From Cupriavidus sp. U2 (GTDB lineage: Bacteria > Pseudomonadota > Gammaproteobacteria > Burkholderiales > Burkholderiaceae): a stretch of DNA of 64,000 nucleotides. Positions 1 through 9,022 of the stretch are shown here, piece by piece (within the stretch, counting starts at the first letter, position 1; the number at the start of each line of letters is the position of its first letter). The translations under genes and the position numbers were made by a program. The stretch spans positions 1 to 64,000 of the forward strand of contig NZ_RCOG02000024.1 in assembly GCF_009663685.2 (NCBI RefSeq). Reading direction: 5' to 3'. The notes under the pieces were generated by a model, which saw nothing but the letters and a program-made list of their open reading frames with translations, was not told the DNA's origin and did not search any database.

Positions 1-163
1 TCGGCACGTCGAAGATCTTCGCGGCCTTGGCCAGGCCCACGACGTTGTTCTTCATGGTCTGGCGGTCCATCGACTGCACGCCAAAGGCCATCTGGGGCTG
101 GTGGTCGATGATGATCAGCTGGCTGTTGCGCGGGGTCAGGACTTGCAGTTTGGCGTTCGACAT
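1..163 (-). CDS. isochorismatase-family hydrolase (YcaC-like), 3' part missing
   Basis: The minus strand opens with an ATG at 163 and reads 54 codons into the window edge without a stop. The visible N-terminus contains LIIIDHQPQMAFGV, which matches the first beta-strand of cysteine hydrolases of the isochorismatase superfamily. In that family the Asp after the hydrophobic strand belongs to the Asp-Lys-Cys catalytic triad; the Lys and Cys would lie beyond the window. The QxxMxFGVQSMDRQ stretch resembles the YcaC subgroup, whose substrate is unknown. The gene is transcribed out of the window and its upstream region is AT-richer, as expected for a promoter. The superfamily is fairly secure, the subgroup less so. 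Confidence 0.75.
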   Translation of the reverse strand, partial: MSNAKLQVLTPRNSQLIIIDHQPQMAFGVQSMDRQTMKNNVVGLAKAAKIFDVP

Positions 164-557
164 GATGGGCTCCGGTATTAAAAACGATTCAATAAGTTTG
201 AGGTTTATCGGGCGGCGCTGGCTTCGCTTCGTTCGTTTCGCTGCGTTGCTGCGCTGTCCATGTGCAGAACTATAGCGACCGCCGCCCTGCATAAAGTGGG
301 CTATCGTCTTCATAGTTATTCAAAATTATTGAATTGAAGAATCGTCGCCGGTAGCTACCTGAAACCCACTGCGGCGGCCCACGCCCATCCCGCTTGCGCG
401 CCCTCTGGGGGCCGCAAGTCCGAGCGTTCAGTATCGAGGGGAAATAGCGCTGGTGCGCGAGGTACCAGGCGTCACGCCCGATGTTGGTCCCTAGGGGAGG
501 GCGCGCCGGGCCGCGCGAGGATGGGCCCGGCCGTGAGCCGGGCTGCGTTGGCTGCCG
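164..557. other. intergenic region between hydrolase and chemotaxis genes
   Basis: No convincing gene is seen. The part next to the hydrolase (about 170-335) is AT-richer and probably carries its minus-strand promoter. A GC stem (GCCCGGC at 525-531, GCCGGGC at 537-543) lies just past the stop of the chemotaxis gene. It has no T-run and is only a weak terminator candidate. Confidence 0.4.
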
Positions 558-2357
558 TCAGTCCAGGCGGAAGGTCCGCACGACGTCCGCAAGCGTGGCC
601 GCCTGGCCCTGGAGCGCCGCTGCGGCGGCGGTGGACTGTTCCACCAGGGCGGCGTTCTGCTGCACCATCTGGTCGAGTTGGCTGACCGCCACGTTCACTT
701 CCTGAATGCCGCGCGTCTGTTCGCGCGCGGCGCTGGTGATCTCGGCAATGATCTGCGTGACGCGGCCCACGTTGCCGACGATCTCGTGCATCGTTTCGCC
801 GCTCAGCCGCACCTGGCCGGAACCGGCATTGACGCTGCCCACCGTCGATTCGATCAGCGTCTTGATTTCCTTGGCGGCCTGCGAACTGCGCTGGGCCAGC
901 GCCCGCACTTCTCCCGCCACCACGGCAAAGCCGCGGCCCTGCTCGCCGGCGCGGGCCGCTTCCACGGCAGCGTTCAGCGCCAGGATATTGGTCTGGAACG
1001 CGATGCCCTCGATCACGCCGATGATGTCCGACACCTTCACGGCCGCGCGTTCGATGTCGCCCATCGTGTCGATGGCCCCCGCGATGGCGCTGCCGCCCTG
1101 GGTGGCCACCTGCTGCGCCTGCGTGGCCGTATCGTCGGCCTGGCGGGCCGCGCTTTCCGACTGGCCCACGGTGGCGGTGATTTCTTCCATCGACGCCGCG
1201 GTCTGTTCCAGGCTGGCGGCGGCCGATTCGGTACGGCGCGACAGATCGGCATTGCCTTCCGCAATCTCGTTGGCGGCCACGTGTACCGATTCGCTCGCGT
1301 CCCGGATCTGGCGCATCACGTGCACGAGCTTGTCGGCAAACGCATTGAAGGCTCGCGCGATCTGCGCCACCTCGTCGGTGCCCTCGGCAGGCAAACGGCG
1401 CGTGAGATCGCCATCGCCGGAACCGATCGCCACCATGGCATCGCGGATACCCGACAGCCGCCGGAACGAGACCGCTGTCACGCCTGCCACGATCAGCGCC
1501 GCCGCGCAGGCCACGATGACCAGCGAGATGAGCGATGCGATCAGCACTGACCGCATGCCGGCCGTGGCCTCGGCCTTGTCCAGCGCGATCACGGCCACCC
1601 AGTCGGTGCCGGCGATCTCGCGGCCACGCAGCAGCTTGCTGGTGCCGCTCACGCTCACGTCCAGCGGCACGGTGGCCGATACGAGCGCGCCAAGCTTGTC
1701 ACCGTCCAGCGCCGGTATCAGATCGGCAATGGGCTTCAGCGTCAGCCTGTCGTCCTGATGCGCGACGATCTTGCCGTCGCGCGCCACCAGGATGCCAAAG
1801 CTGGCGGGCGTGGGATGGATCGACCGGACGTTGGCCACCACGGCATCCATGGCCACGTCGCCGCCAATCACGGCCTTGACGCCGCCGTCGCGGACCACCG
1901 GCACGGCAAATGTCACCACCAGCTTGCCACTGCTGGCCGCGATGTAGGGCGGCGTGACGATGGGCTTGCCCGCTGCCACGGCCTGCTTGTACCAGGGCCG
2001 CGCGGTGGGATCGTAGTCTGGCTTCAGGCCGGCCGCGTCAGAAAAGCGGTGGCTCTTGTCCGGATAGCCGACGTAGGTCTTGATAAAGCCGCCGGCGCTT
2101 GAAACCAGCCGCAGCGCAGGAATGGGATCGTCCTGCAGCGCGGCGTCCTGCAGCGACGCGATCATCTGCGTGTGACTGGACACCCATTCCGCAATGGCGT
2201 CCACGTGGCCGTTTTGCACGGCGGCGAGGTTGTTGTCGATGGCCTCGTTGTTATAGGCACGGGCGACAAACTGGTTGACGATGGCATTGGCTGCCAGCGC
2301 CACGATGACGATGGCCACCGATAGGGCCACGATTCGCGCGCGAAGCGAGGAAAGCAT
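558..2357 (-). CDS. methyl-accepting chemotaxis protein with dCache-type sensor
   Basis: Membrane chemoreceptor of 599 aa that would sense a ligand in the periplasm and control the CheA kinase. An N-terminal transmembrane helix (about residues 7-30) is followed by a periplasmic double-Cache-like domain with PWYKQAV and GGDVAMD motifs. A second helix (about 272-295), a HAMP linker and a cytoplasmic signalling domain follow. The signalling tip contains [20 protein letters not shown] and [20 protein letters not shown], the conserved hairpin of the family. The ATG at 2357 is chosen because it precedes the first membrane helix and has GAGAAGAG upstream; the longer frame adds an implausible N-terminus. 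No C-terminal NWETF-type CheR pentapeptide is present (it ends in FRLD). The ligand cannot be predicted. Confidence 0.93.
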   Translation of the reverse strand: MLSSLRARIVALSVAIVIVALAANAIVNQFVARAYNNEAIDNNLAAVQNGHVDAIAEWVSSHTQMIASLQDAALQDDPIPALRLVSSAGGFIKTYVGYPDKSHRFSDAAGLKPDYDPTARPWYKQAVAAGKPIVTPPYIAASSGKLVVTFAVPVVRDGGVKAVIGGDVAMDAVVANVRSIHPTPASFGILVARDGKIVAHQDDRLTLKPIADLIPALDGDKLGALVSATVPLDVSVSGTSKLLRGREIAGTDWVAVIALDKAEATAGMRSVLIASLISLVIVACAAALIVAGVTAVSFRRLSGIRDAMVAIGSGDGDLTRRLPAEGTDEVAQIARAFNAFADKLVHVMRQIRDASESVHVAANEIAEGNADLSRRTESAAASLEQTAASMEEITATVGQSESAARQADDTATQAQQVATQGGSAIAGAIDTMGDIERAAVKVSDIIGVIEGIAFQTNILALNAAVEAARAGEQGRGFAVVAGEVRALAQRSSQAAKEIKTLIESTVGSVNAGSGQVRLSGETMHEIVGNVGRVTQIIAEITSAAREQTRGIQEVNVAVSQLDQMVQQNAALVEQSTAAAAALQGQAATLADVVRTFRLD

Positions 2358-2867
2358 GTGATGAACTCTTCTCTCAGGTTGGCCCGGGTCCGGGCGATTG
2401 AATTGCCAACGCATTGACGGCGCGCGCGAGGCCGACTTTAGTGCGGCGCAACATAGAGGCCCCGGCATCACTTTCACCCCCTCCGAACGATCGTTCGAGG
2501 CCTGTCGGCCGCCTGCCATATCGATACAAGACACCTGCCATACAACCGAGGGAAAACCCGCTGCACTGCAGCATCGCCTTGCAATCGCAGGGCGTGCTGC
2601 CTATGCTGAACACCAGAATTAGATTTAATTTGTATCTGAGTTGAGAAGCATCTAACGCGTTACATACGCAAACGGGGCGGTCTGACATCCTCCGAGGGAG
2701 GGCCCGAAGCAGTCGGCAGCAAGCCAGGACGGGAAACGCTGCGAAGGCTCAGGAGGTGATGCAGACCGTATGGAAGTGCAACCGCGCCAATAAGCGGAGC
2801 GCCTCCAACAGCGCGCCATGCGGACAGCCAACCATCGCATCGACGCGCCAATAAGAAGTGAGCGGCC
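2358..2867. other. divergent regulatory region between mcp and the first luxR gene
   Basis: 510 bp with no supported gene. It carries two perfect palindromes, CGAACGATCGTTCG (2484-2497) and TAACGCGTTA (2653-2662), and an AT-rich block around 2618-2665 that is the likeliest promoter zone for the regulator at 2868. The left palindrome lies about 130 bp upstream of the chemoreceptor start. Confidence 0.5.
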
Positions 2868-3686
2868 ATGGCCACCATCCTTTTGCTCGAGCCACATCCA
2901 TTGTTGCGTCTCGGTTTGCGCCACCTTTTGGCGCAGGCGCATGTTCCAGGCGATCTCGTCGATCTCGATCCCGCCGTCCTGCACGACCCTGATCCGTGGA
3001 TACACCACGCCGATCTGCTCGTCTTCGGCCTGCCGGCCGATGCGGAACAGGGCTGGCACACGCTGGCCGAACTGTGCCGACGCCTGACCCCGTTGCGCGT
3101 GCTGGTGCTGGCCGACCAGCTCCCGGTGCCACTGCCCGAGGCCGGCATGCCCGAGGCCGTGCGCGGTCTGCTGGCCAAGACCTGTTCGGCCGATGCGCTG
3201 GAAGCTGCCATCCGGCTGGTGCTGGCGGGTGGCGAATGCTTTCCGTCCCAGTTGCCCCCGACGCGTCACGCCGAATCCGGTACCGCCGAAGCGCGCCATG
3301 ATGCCGCGCCGATCGTGGTGCCGTTGCATGGCGTGCCGGCTCAACTGGGCGATGCCACAGCGCACGCTCAGGCCGTGCCGCTGGAAACGCCAGCCGCCGG
3401 CGCGCATCTGCTCAATATCACCGAACGCCAGTACGAAGTGCTGGCCCTGCTGGCGCGCGGCTATCCGGTCAAGACAGTCAGCCGGCTGCTGAACATTTCG
3501 GTGGCCACCGCCAAGACCCATGCCTGCACGCTTTACCAGCGCCTGCATGTGCGCAACAAGGGCGAGGCGGTGTACGTGGCGCTGCAACGCGGGGCCACCC
3601 TGAACTGGCCCGGCCCCACGCCGGCCAGGCCCACGCATATCCCGATGTCGTCATTGAGCGCACGGGAGGCCTGTGAGGCCGCATAA
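2868..3686 (+). CDS. LuxR-type regulator with degenerate receiver domain (paralogue 1)
   Basis: 272-aa DNA-binding regulator. The N-terminal ~120 residues look like a response-regulator receiver (ILLLEPHPLLRLGL start), but the phosphoacceptor position is Gly54 (LLVFGLPAD) and the acidic pair is Glu8-Pro9. Classical phosphorylation therefore looks impossible. A variable linker leads to a C-terminal LuxR/FixJ helix-turn-helix with ITERQYEVLALLARGYPVKT and ISVATAKTHACTLYQRLHVR. It is a close paralogue of the regulator at 44015-44965 on the other strand, with nearly identical HTH domains. The two bracket the polysaccharide region, so control of EPS genes is a reasonable inference. The ATG has only a weak upstream ribosome site (GTGAGCGG). 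Confidence 0.85.
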   Translation: MATILLLEPHPLLRLGLRHLLAQAHVPGDLVDLDPAVLHDPDPWIHHADLLVFGLPADAEQGWHTLAELCRRLTPLRVLVLADQLPVPLPEAGMPEAVRGLLAKTCSADALEAAIRLVLAGGECFPSQLPPTRHAESGTAEARHDAAPIVVPLHGVPAQLGDATAHAQAVPLETPAAGAHLLNITERQYEVLALLARGYPVKTVSRLLNISVATAKTHACTLYQRLHVRNKGEAVYVALQRGATLNWPGPTPARPTHIPMSSLSAREACEAA

Positions 3687-3956
3687 GGGAAGTCGTTGCG
3701 CGTTGCCGGCCAACGGCACGCTTCCACCATTCGCCGGCCCGCCCCTCATCCAAAAGCATGAGGCGGCGGGCTGCCGTGATTGCTAGGTTGTAAGCAGGCG
3801 CGGCGCCGGGGGCTGCCGCGGAGATCATCGAAATCTCCGGCACGCACTCCTCTTCGCCATCATTCCACAAGAATACGATGCGTCCCTCCAGGGCGTCCCG
3901 CGGGGGCACCACACCCCGCGGATACACGCGCGCAACAATGCGCGGATGGCAAATAG

Positions 3957-4505
3957 ATGACGACCTATCTCATCGCCAGCAACGAAATGATGTGCCGTAT
4001 CCTCGCCCGCAGGATGGAGGGCCAGGATATTCCGACACCGGTGCGCTGGCACGGCCCCGAATGGCTGCTCGACGACGATCCCGTCACGATGCGCATGCCG
4101 TCGATCGACAATCCCGATGCATCCGAACCGCTGCCGGACGAGCCGGTGGAAATGGCGCTCGTGGACTGCAGCGGCGTGCCGGGCGACCCGCGCGCGCTGC
4201 TGGACCGTGTGCGCGAGCGGCTCGCGCCCCGGCGCTGGCTGGTGCTGTCCGATGCGCTGGATGCCAGGCTGATGGCGCACGCCGCGCTGCTTGGTGCCAA
4301 CGGATGCCTGGCGGTGCCGGCGCCGGTGGAACTGGTGTGCGCTGCCGCCACGCTGGTGTGGGCAGGCGGACAGTGTTTTCCTCGCAGCGCGCTGACGCTG
4401 CTGAGATCGCTGCCTCCGCACGGCACGCAGGCAGCGCCCACGCCAGCCCCTCACTTCATCCCTGCGGCGCGGGTAAGTCCCGATGGGACTACTGCCATCG
4501 GATGA
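3957..4505 (+). CDS. receiver-like protein without HTH (paralogue 2)
   Basis: 182-aa protein that aligns by eye with the N-terminal halves of the two LuxR-type regulators of this region. It shares the pattern LVLSDALDAR, then a GCLAVPAPVEL segment and LVWAGGQCFP (AGGECFP in paralogue 1). It stops where the linker to the HTH would begin, so it has no recognisable DNA-binding domain. Asp70 (ALVDCSG) sits where the others have Gly, so a phosphoacceptor may be kept, although the N-terminal acidic pair is missing. It could be a decaying duplicate or a stand-alone partner that titrates the full-length regulators. No strong ribosome site is visible before the ATG. No exact family is recognised. Confidence 0.65.
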   Translation: MTTYLIASNEMMCRILARRMEGQDIPTPVRWHGPEWLLDDDPVTMRMPSIDNPDASEPLPDEPVEMALVDCSGVPGDPRALLDRVRERLAPRRWLVLSDALDARLMAHAALLGANGCLAVPAPVELVCAAATLVWAGGQCFPRSALTLLRSLPPHGTQAAPTPAPHFIPAARVSPDGTTAIG

Positions 4506-4600
4506 GGGCGTCCGCGCGTTGATACGACTATGCTGGATTTGCCCACGGCCAGAAGCCGGCGCCTCGGAGAGGCCGGCCGCCGCGGGGAGCAGGGGGTCGT

Positions 4601-4864
4601 ATGGAACACAGTCTGGATATCCTGATTGTCCGCGGGTTCGCCGTGCGCGAAGGCCGGGGCAAGTGGGCATGCTGCTATGAGATACGGCTCGCCATCATTG
4701 GCGGGCCGTTGTTGTATCGGGGCGAACTGCATGGCCGATGCTTTGCCACCGAGGATGCCGCCATCGTTGCCGCCCGTGAAATCGGCGAGCGCGAAGCAAG
4801 CCGTCACCTGGACACCGCCCGCGCGCTGTTCGTCGCGCTGACACGCACGCCGCCGCCCACCTGA
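4601..4864 (+). CDS. small hypothetical protein, 87 aa
   Basis: Unrecognised 87-aa protein beginning MEHSLDILIVRGFAVR. The ATG is preceded by a purine-rich GGGGAGCAGGGGG site, which supports it as a real gene. It has no signal peptide or membrane helix. The C-terminal half (DAAIVAAREIGEREASRHLD) is predicted helical and charged. The layout resembles small single-domain proteins common in Burkholderiaceae, but no function can be assigned. A hairpin at 4933-4964 follows the stop. Confidence 0.6.
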   Translation: MEHSLDILIVRGFAVREGRGKWACCYEIRLAIIGGPLLYRGELHGRCFATEDAAIVAAREIGEREASRHLDTARALFVALTRTPPPT

Positions 4865-5292
4865 CACCCGTCCCCCCCGTGACAGCGACCCTGTGCGATG
4901 CGCGTCCGGTCGATCCGGCGGCTCCAAAAAAGAAGCCCGCCGACCGGGGGACCATGCGGGCTTTGAAATGGCCGCACACGTGGTGCGCGACCATTGCATG
5001 GACCATATCGAATCGTCGTGCGGGACAGTATCAACCAGAAGACGCATGGCAACCCGGCATCTCATCCCTGGGTTTGCGGGCGGCGCGCGAAGGCGGCCCC
5101 AGTGCTGGCGCGCCCGTGCGGACCACGGCCGTCGGCGCAGGGCATCCGGCACCCGCGTGCGGCCCTCATGCTTCGGGATGGAAACCGGGGGATGATCCAT
5201 CAAATGATTTGGCGTACGCAGCGGGCGCAGGGGTGCTACGCTGCCGCCACGCACCTTTCCACCGCAATTTCGCGGCACCACCGAAGACCCTG
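4865..5292. other. intergenic region upstream of the PAP2 gene
   Basis: 428 bp in which the frame of the downstream gene stays open, but the translated sequence is not protein-like and contains a terminator hairpin. No separate gene is supported. The probable PAP2 promoter lies in its right half. Confidence 0.4.
4933..4964. terminator. terminator hairpin after the 87-aa gene
   Basis: AAGCCCGC (4933-4940) pairs with GCGGGCTT (4956-4963). The + side continues with TTTG. The minus side continues into a run of six T. It can end transcription of the 87-aa gene and may work in both directions. Confidence 0.6.
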
Positions 5293-5952
5293 ATGAACGG
5301 CTGGCAACTGATCACCCACTTTGGCGAATCCGCCTTCCTGCTGCCCTGCGCGTGCTTTCTCTACGCGTGGATGCGCTGGCACGGCGCCACCGGCGTGGCG
5401 CGGCAATGGATGCTCGCGTTCACCGGCACGGCACTCGTGGTGCTGGCTTCCAAGCTCGCTTTCATGGGCTGGGGCATCGGCAGTGCATCGCTCAACTTCA
5501 CGGGGTTTTCCGGCCACGCGATGATGGCGGCGTCGATCCTGCCAGTGGCCTGCTACATCGCCATGCCCGACAGGCGGCCAGGCCTGGGCCTGCTGGCCGC
5601 GCTGGGCGGTGTGCTGATGGCGCTGGCAGTGGGCGTGTCGCGGCTGGCGCTGCAAGCGCATTCGCTATCCGAGGTGGCCAGCGGCCTGACGCTTGGTTTC
5701 CTGGTCAGCCTGCCGATCGTGGTGCGGCACGGCGTGCCCCGCAGCCCACGGACGATGCTGGCGATGTGCGCCATGCTGGCCGCGCTGATGGTGTTGCCCA
5801 CCGGCGGCCTGGCCGGCGCGACCGACGTGATGGTGCAGGAGCTTGCCATGTTCCTTTCGGGGCGCGATCACCTGTACCACCGCGGCGAGTGGGCGGCGCT
5901 GCCCGGGGCTGGCATGCGCGCCGCCAGCGATTTCCGGCACGCGTCCCGGTAG
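5293..5952 (+). CDS. PAP2-superfamily membrane phosphatase
   Basis: 219-aa multi-helix membrane protein. The PAP2 (type 2 phosphatidic acid phosphatase) active-site motifs are visible as SGH at residues 73-75 (TGFSGHAMMAAS) and SRLALQAHSLSE at 116-127. The second reads as SR-N5-H-N3-E, with Glu where Asp is usual. The upstream KX6RP motif is not evident, so activity may be altered. Its place just before the initiating polyprenyl glycosyl-phosphate transferase suggests undecaprenyl-pyrophosphate recycling or a related lipid-phosphate hydrolysis. The ATG at 5293 is preferred over the longer open frame because the region before it is non-coding in character. Confidence 0.82.
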   Translation: MNGWQLITHFGESAFLLPCACFLYAWMRWHGATGVARQWMLAFTGTALVVLASKLAFMGWGIGSASLNFTGFSGHAMMAASILPVACYIAMPDRRPGLGLLAALGGVLMALAVGVSRLALQAHSLSEVASGLTLGFLVSLPIVVRHGVPRSPRTMLAMCAMLAALMVLPTGGLAGATDVMVQELAMFLSGRDHLYHRGEWAALPGAGMRAASDFRHASR

Positions 5953-6051
5953 GCCGCCGAAGCCGCCCCGGACCTGTGTGCGCCGCCCAACAGACGTTGT
6001 CGACCCGCTGCGCAACCATGACCCGAAACAGCTTCCCGCGAGGGGCATGGG

Positions 6052-7461
6052 GTGGTCATGGCGTCGAACTGGAATGTGGCAGCCGAGCGTAATTCGGCGC
6101 TTCACTATCTCTACAGACTCTGCGATGCGCTGCTGATTGCCGCGGCAGGCATCGGCATGGGCGCGATCTACTTTCCGGGCGGCATCCGCGAGGCGGCGCC
6201 CGTCAACGGCTTTCTGACGATGCTGTGCGCGCTGGGCGCGCTGGTTGTGTTTCCGGCGTTCGGCCTCTACGAATCCTGGCGCGGCCGCAGCCAGGCCGTG
6301 CTGGCGTTGCGGGCCTGCGCCGCGTGGGCGACGGTGTTCCTGACCGGCCTGATGGGCGCGTTCCTGATCCACCAGATCGCCGCGGTGTCGCGTGTCTGGT
6401 CGCTGGGCTGGTTCATCAGCTCCATGGTGCTGCTGCTGGTGTCGCGCGCCATCATGTTCCGCATGCTTGCCAACGTCCGCGAGCAGGGCATCAACGCCAA
6501 GCGCGTCGTGATCTGCGGGTATGGGCCGCTGGGCCGCGAGATGTTCCTGCGCGTGCAGCAGATTCGCGCCGCCGGCTATCGCGTGGTGGGCATCTACGAC
6601 GAAGACGGCCAGAACATCCCGGCCGGCGTCGAGCCGCTGCGCACCATGGACCAAGTCAGCGCGATGGTGCGCAGCCAGGGCGTGCGCGAGATCTGGCTCA
6701 CGCTGCCGATGGCTGCCTGCCGCGACCTGTCCGACGTGGTGCGCCAGTTCCGCAACGAACTGATCGACATCCGCTGGGTGCCCGATGTGGCGTCGGTCGA
6801 ACTGCTGGGGCACAGGTTCACCGACTTCATGGGTCTGCCCGTGATCGACCTGAACAGCCCGCCGGTATCGGGCGTGACCGGCATCGTCAAGGCGAGCTTC
6901 GACCGCGTGTTCGCGCTGGCCGTGATACTCGGCCTGAGCCCGGTGCTGCTGCTGATCGCGCTGATGGTCAAGCTGTCGTCGCCGGGGCCGGTGCTGTTCC
7001 GCCAGAAGCGGCTGGGCATCGACGGGCAGCCGTTCAGCGTCTACAAGTTCCGCACCATGCGCATGCACCAGGACCACGGCGTGACGCAGGCTACCCGCGA
7101 CGACCCGCGCGTGACCCGCATCGGCGCTTTCCTGCGCCGCACCAGCCTGGACGAGCTGCCGCAGTTCTTGAATGTGCTGCGCGGCGAGATGTCGGTGGTG
7201 GGACCGCGCCCGCACGCGATGGAGCACAACGAGATCTACAAGGAACTGATCGATCGCTACATGCTGCGCCATCGCGTGAAGCCTGGCATCACGGGCTGGG
7301 CGCAGATCAACGGCCTGCGCGGACAGACCGACACGATCGACAAGATGCGCAAGCGCATCGAGTTCGACATCTATTACATCCAGCACTGGTCGTTCCAGCT
7401 GGACCTTCGGATCATCCTGCGTACGGCCCTGCACGGCTGGACGGGCACGGCCGCCTACTGA
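6052..7461 (+). CDS. wcaJ: undecaprenyl-phosphate glucose phosphotransferase (WcaJ-like)
   Basis: 469-aa polyisoprenyl-phosphate hexose-1-phosphate transferase that should start the EPS repeat unit by moving a sugar-1-phosphate (probably glucose) onto undecaprenyl phosphate. N-terminal membrane helices (to about residue 125) are followed by a nucleotide-binding-like middle domain ([16 protein letters not shown]). The C-terminal bacterial sugar transferase domain has [27 protein letters not shown] and [20 protein letters not shown] with VGPRPHA. Full length matches the WcaJ/EpsE type. The start is GTG 6052 or ATG 6058, with AGGGG upstream of both. It lies just ahead of the carrier-protein operon, which has its own dyad element in between. 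Confidence 0.92.
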   Translation: MVMASNWNVAAERNSALHYLYRLCDALLIAAAGIGMGAIYFPGGIREAAPVNGFLTMLCALGALVVFPAFGLYESWRGRSQAVLALRACAAWATVFLTGLMGAFLIHQIAAVSRVWSLGWFISSMVLLLVSRAIMFRMLANVREQGINAKRVVICGYGPLGREMFLRVQQIRAAGYRVVGIYDEDGQNIPAGVEPLRTMDQVSAMVRSQGVREIWLTLPMAACRDLSDVVRQFRNELIDIRWVPDVASVELLGHRFTDFMGLPVIDLNSPPVSGVTGIVKASFDRVFALAVILGLSPVLLLIALMVKLSSPGPVLFRQKRLGIDGQPFSVYKFRTMRMHQDHGVTQATRDDPRVTRIGAFLRRTSLDELPQFLNVLRGEMSVVGPRPHAMEHNEIYKELIDRYMLRHRVKPGITGWAQINGLRGQTDTIDKMRKRIEFDIYYIQHWSFQLDLRIILRTALHGWTGTAAY

Positions 7462-7485
7462 GCGCCGCACAACGGCGTCCGGTTG

Positions 7486-7499
7486 GTGCGACATCGCAC
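7486..7499. promoter_or_regulatory. candidate operator GTGC-N6-GCAC upstream of the carrier-protein operon
   Basis: GTGCGACATCGCAC, a perfect dyad with 5-bp arms GTGCG/CGCAC, extended to GGTGCG/CGCACC. It lies 66 bp before the carrier-protein ATG. Identical arms with the same spacing occur at 32127 and 43893, and the core recurs at 13710. Confidence 0.5.
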
Positions 7500-7564
7500 C
7501 GAGCCCGACGTCCAAAACATCTGGAATGGAGGCCGCATCAAGCCTTCCGAATCGGAGACTTCGA

Positions 7565-7816
7565 ATGAAAACGACAATCCGCAACATCCTGGGAGAAGTG
7601 GCCCGCCTCGACGTGCCGCTGGCCACGCTGGCCGATAACGACGACCTGTACGCAGCAGGCCTGTCGTCGCTGGCCACCGTGCATGTGATGCTGGCGCTGG
7701 AAAATGCGTTCGATATCGAGATTCCGGATCAAATGCTGACGCGTCAGCTCTTCCGCAGCGTCGATTCGCTTGCGGCGGCAGTGGAAACCATTCGCCGGCA
7801 GCAGGAGGCAGCATGA
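7565..7816 (+). CDS. acyl/aminoacyl carrier protein
   Basis: 83-aa four-helix carrier protein. AAGLSSLATVHVM holds the expected phosphopantetheine serine (Ser35), with Ser34 replacing the usual Asp of the DSL motif. The ATG at 7565 has GGAG upstream; the longer frame starting at 7526 has no such signal. The stop overlaps the next start (ATGA), so it is translationally coupled to the dehydrogenase. Next to an amino acid:[carrier protein] ligase two genes on, the likely cargo is an amino acid rather than a fatty acid. Members of that ligase family load stand-alone carrier proteins of this size. Confidence 0.9.
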   Translation: MKTTIRNILGEVARLDVPLATLADNDDLYAAGLSSLATVHVMLALENAFDIEIPDQMLTRQLFRSVDSLAAAVETIRRQQEAA

Positions 7817-9012
7817 GCACCGCCAAGGTCGCGCTGGCGCATGCCAACCCGGCAGGGGGCAGCGCCATGGCTGGCGACGAACTGATCGCGGCCGCCCGCG
7901 AGGTCGCCGCGGTGGCGCAGCGATTTGCCGACGCCGTGGACCACGAGGCGCGCTTTCCGCACGAGGCCTTCGACGTGCTGCGCCAGAAGGGCCTGCTCGG
8001 CGCGATGGTGCCGGCGGTGCTGGGCGGCAGCGGGGCGCCGCTGGCCACCATTGCGGCCATTTGCCGGGTGCTGGGCGAGACGTGCGCATCCACCGGCATG
8101 ATCTACGCGATGCACCAGATCCAGGTGGCCTGCCTGCTCGAACATGGCACGGGCAGCCCGTGGCATCAGCAGATGCTGGCGCGCGTGGCGGGAGAACAAC
8201 TGCTGCTGGCCTCCGCCACGTCCGAGGAAGCCATTGGCGGCGCGTTACGCAGCAGCGGCTGCGCGGTCAACGTGGAAGGCGACCGCTTTCATCTGTTGAA
8301 GATGGCGCCGACGATCTCCTATGGGGCGCACGCCGACGGCATCCTGATCACCGCCCGGCGCCACGCCGATGCATCGCCGTCGGACCAGGTGCTGGTCTGC
8401 GCGCTGAAGGGCGACTACACGCTGCAGAGCCTGAACGTGTGGGACACGCTGGGCATGCGCGGCACGTGCAGCAACGGATTCCGGCTCGAGGCCACCGGCC
8501 AGGTGGATCAGGTGCTGCCAGTGCCGTTCGGCGAGATCGCGGACGCCACCATGACGCCGGTGTCGCACATCCTGTGGAGCGCGCTGTGGCTGGGCATCTC
8601 CAGCGACGCCGTGTCGCGGGCCAAGACCTTCTTCCAGGGCCAGGCGCGTGCACGGCCAGGGCAGTTGCCGCCATCGGCGCTGCGCGTGGCCGAGGCGGTG
8701 AGCCAGCTGCAGATGATGGAAGCCCGTGTCGACATGGCGCTGGAGCGCCAGCGCGCGCGCCACGCCGGCGCTTCGGTCTCGGCCGCCTTCGCGCTGGCGG
8801 CCGAGATGAACAGCCTGAAGACTGCCATGTCGACGATGGCGCTCGATGTCGTGCAGCAGGCGCTGCTGGTCTGTGGCATGGCTGGCTACAAGCACGGCAC
8901 GCCGTTCAGCCTGGGCCGCCACCTGCGCGACCTGTGGTCGGCGCCGCTGATGATCAACAACGATCGCATCCAGACCAATACGGCCAATCTGTTGCTGGCC
9001 GACCGTTCGTAA
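7813..9012 (+). CDS. acyl-CoA dehydrogenase-like flavoprotein
   Basis: 399-aa protein of the acyl-CoA dehydrogenase fold. It has the N-terminal helical domain (EVAAVAQRFADAVDHEARFP, GLLGAMVPAVLGGSGAP), a middle beta domain and the C-terminal four-helix domain ending near LGRHLRDLWSAPLMINNDRI. The start overlaps the carrier-protein stop. Fold relatives act on carrier-protein-bound substrates, for example the prolyl-carrier-protein oxidases of pyrrole biosynthesis. Together with the neighbours this suggests oxidation of an aminoacyl thioester. Substrate and oxidation state are inference, and a catalytic Glu was not located by eye. Confidence 0.82.
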   Translation: MSTAKVALAHANPAGGSAMAGDELIAAAREVAAVAQRFADAVDHEARFPHEAFDVLRQKGLLGAMVPAVLGGSGAPLATIAAICRVLGETCASTGMIYAMHQIQVACLLEHGTGSPWHQQMLARVAGEQLLLASATSEEAIGGALRSSGCAVNVEGDRFHLLKMAPTISYGAHADGILITARRHADASPSDQVLVCALKGDYTLQSLNVWDTLGMRGTCSNGFRLEATGQVDQVLPVPFGEIADATMTPVSHILWSALWLGISSDAVSRAKTFFQGQARARPGQLPPSALRVAEAVSQLQMMEARVDMALERQRARHAGASVSAAFALAAEMNSLKTAMSTMALDVVQQALLVCGMAGYKHGTPFSLGRHLRDLWSAPLMINNDRIQTNTANLLLADRS

Positions 9013-9022
9013 GGAGCCATCG

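Noticed and set aside
4879..5292. 139-codon N-terminal extension of the PAP2 gene
   Set aside because: It contains a terminator hairpin and non-protein-like composition. ATG 5293 starts right at the first membrane segment.
5665..7677. 670-codon open frame on the minus strand
   Set aside because: It lies opposite the PAP2 and WcaJ-like genes. The product is a His/Gln/Arg/Ala-rich string without domains, the usual shadow of GC-rich coding DNA.
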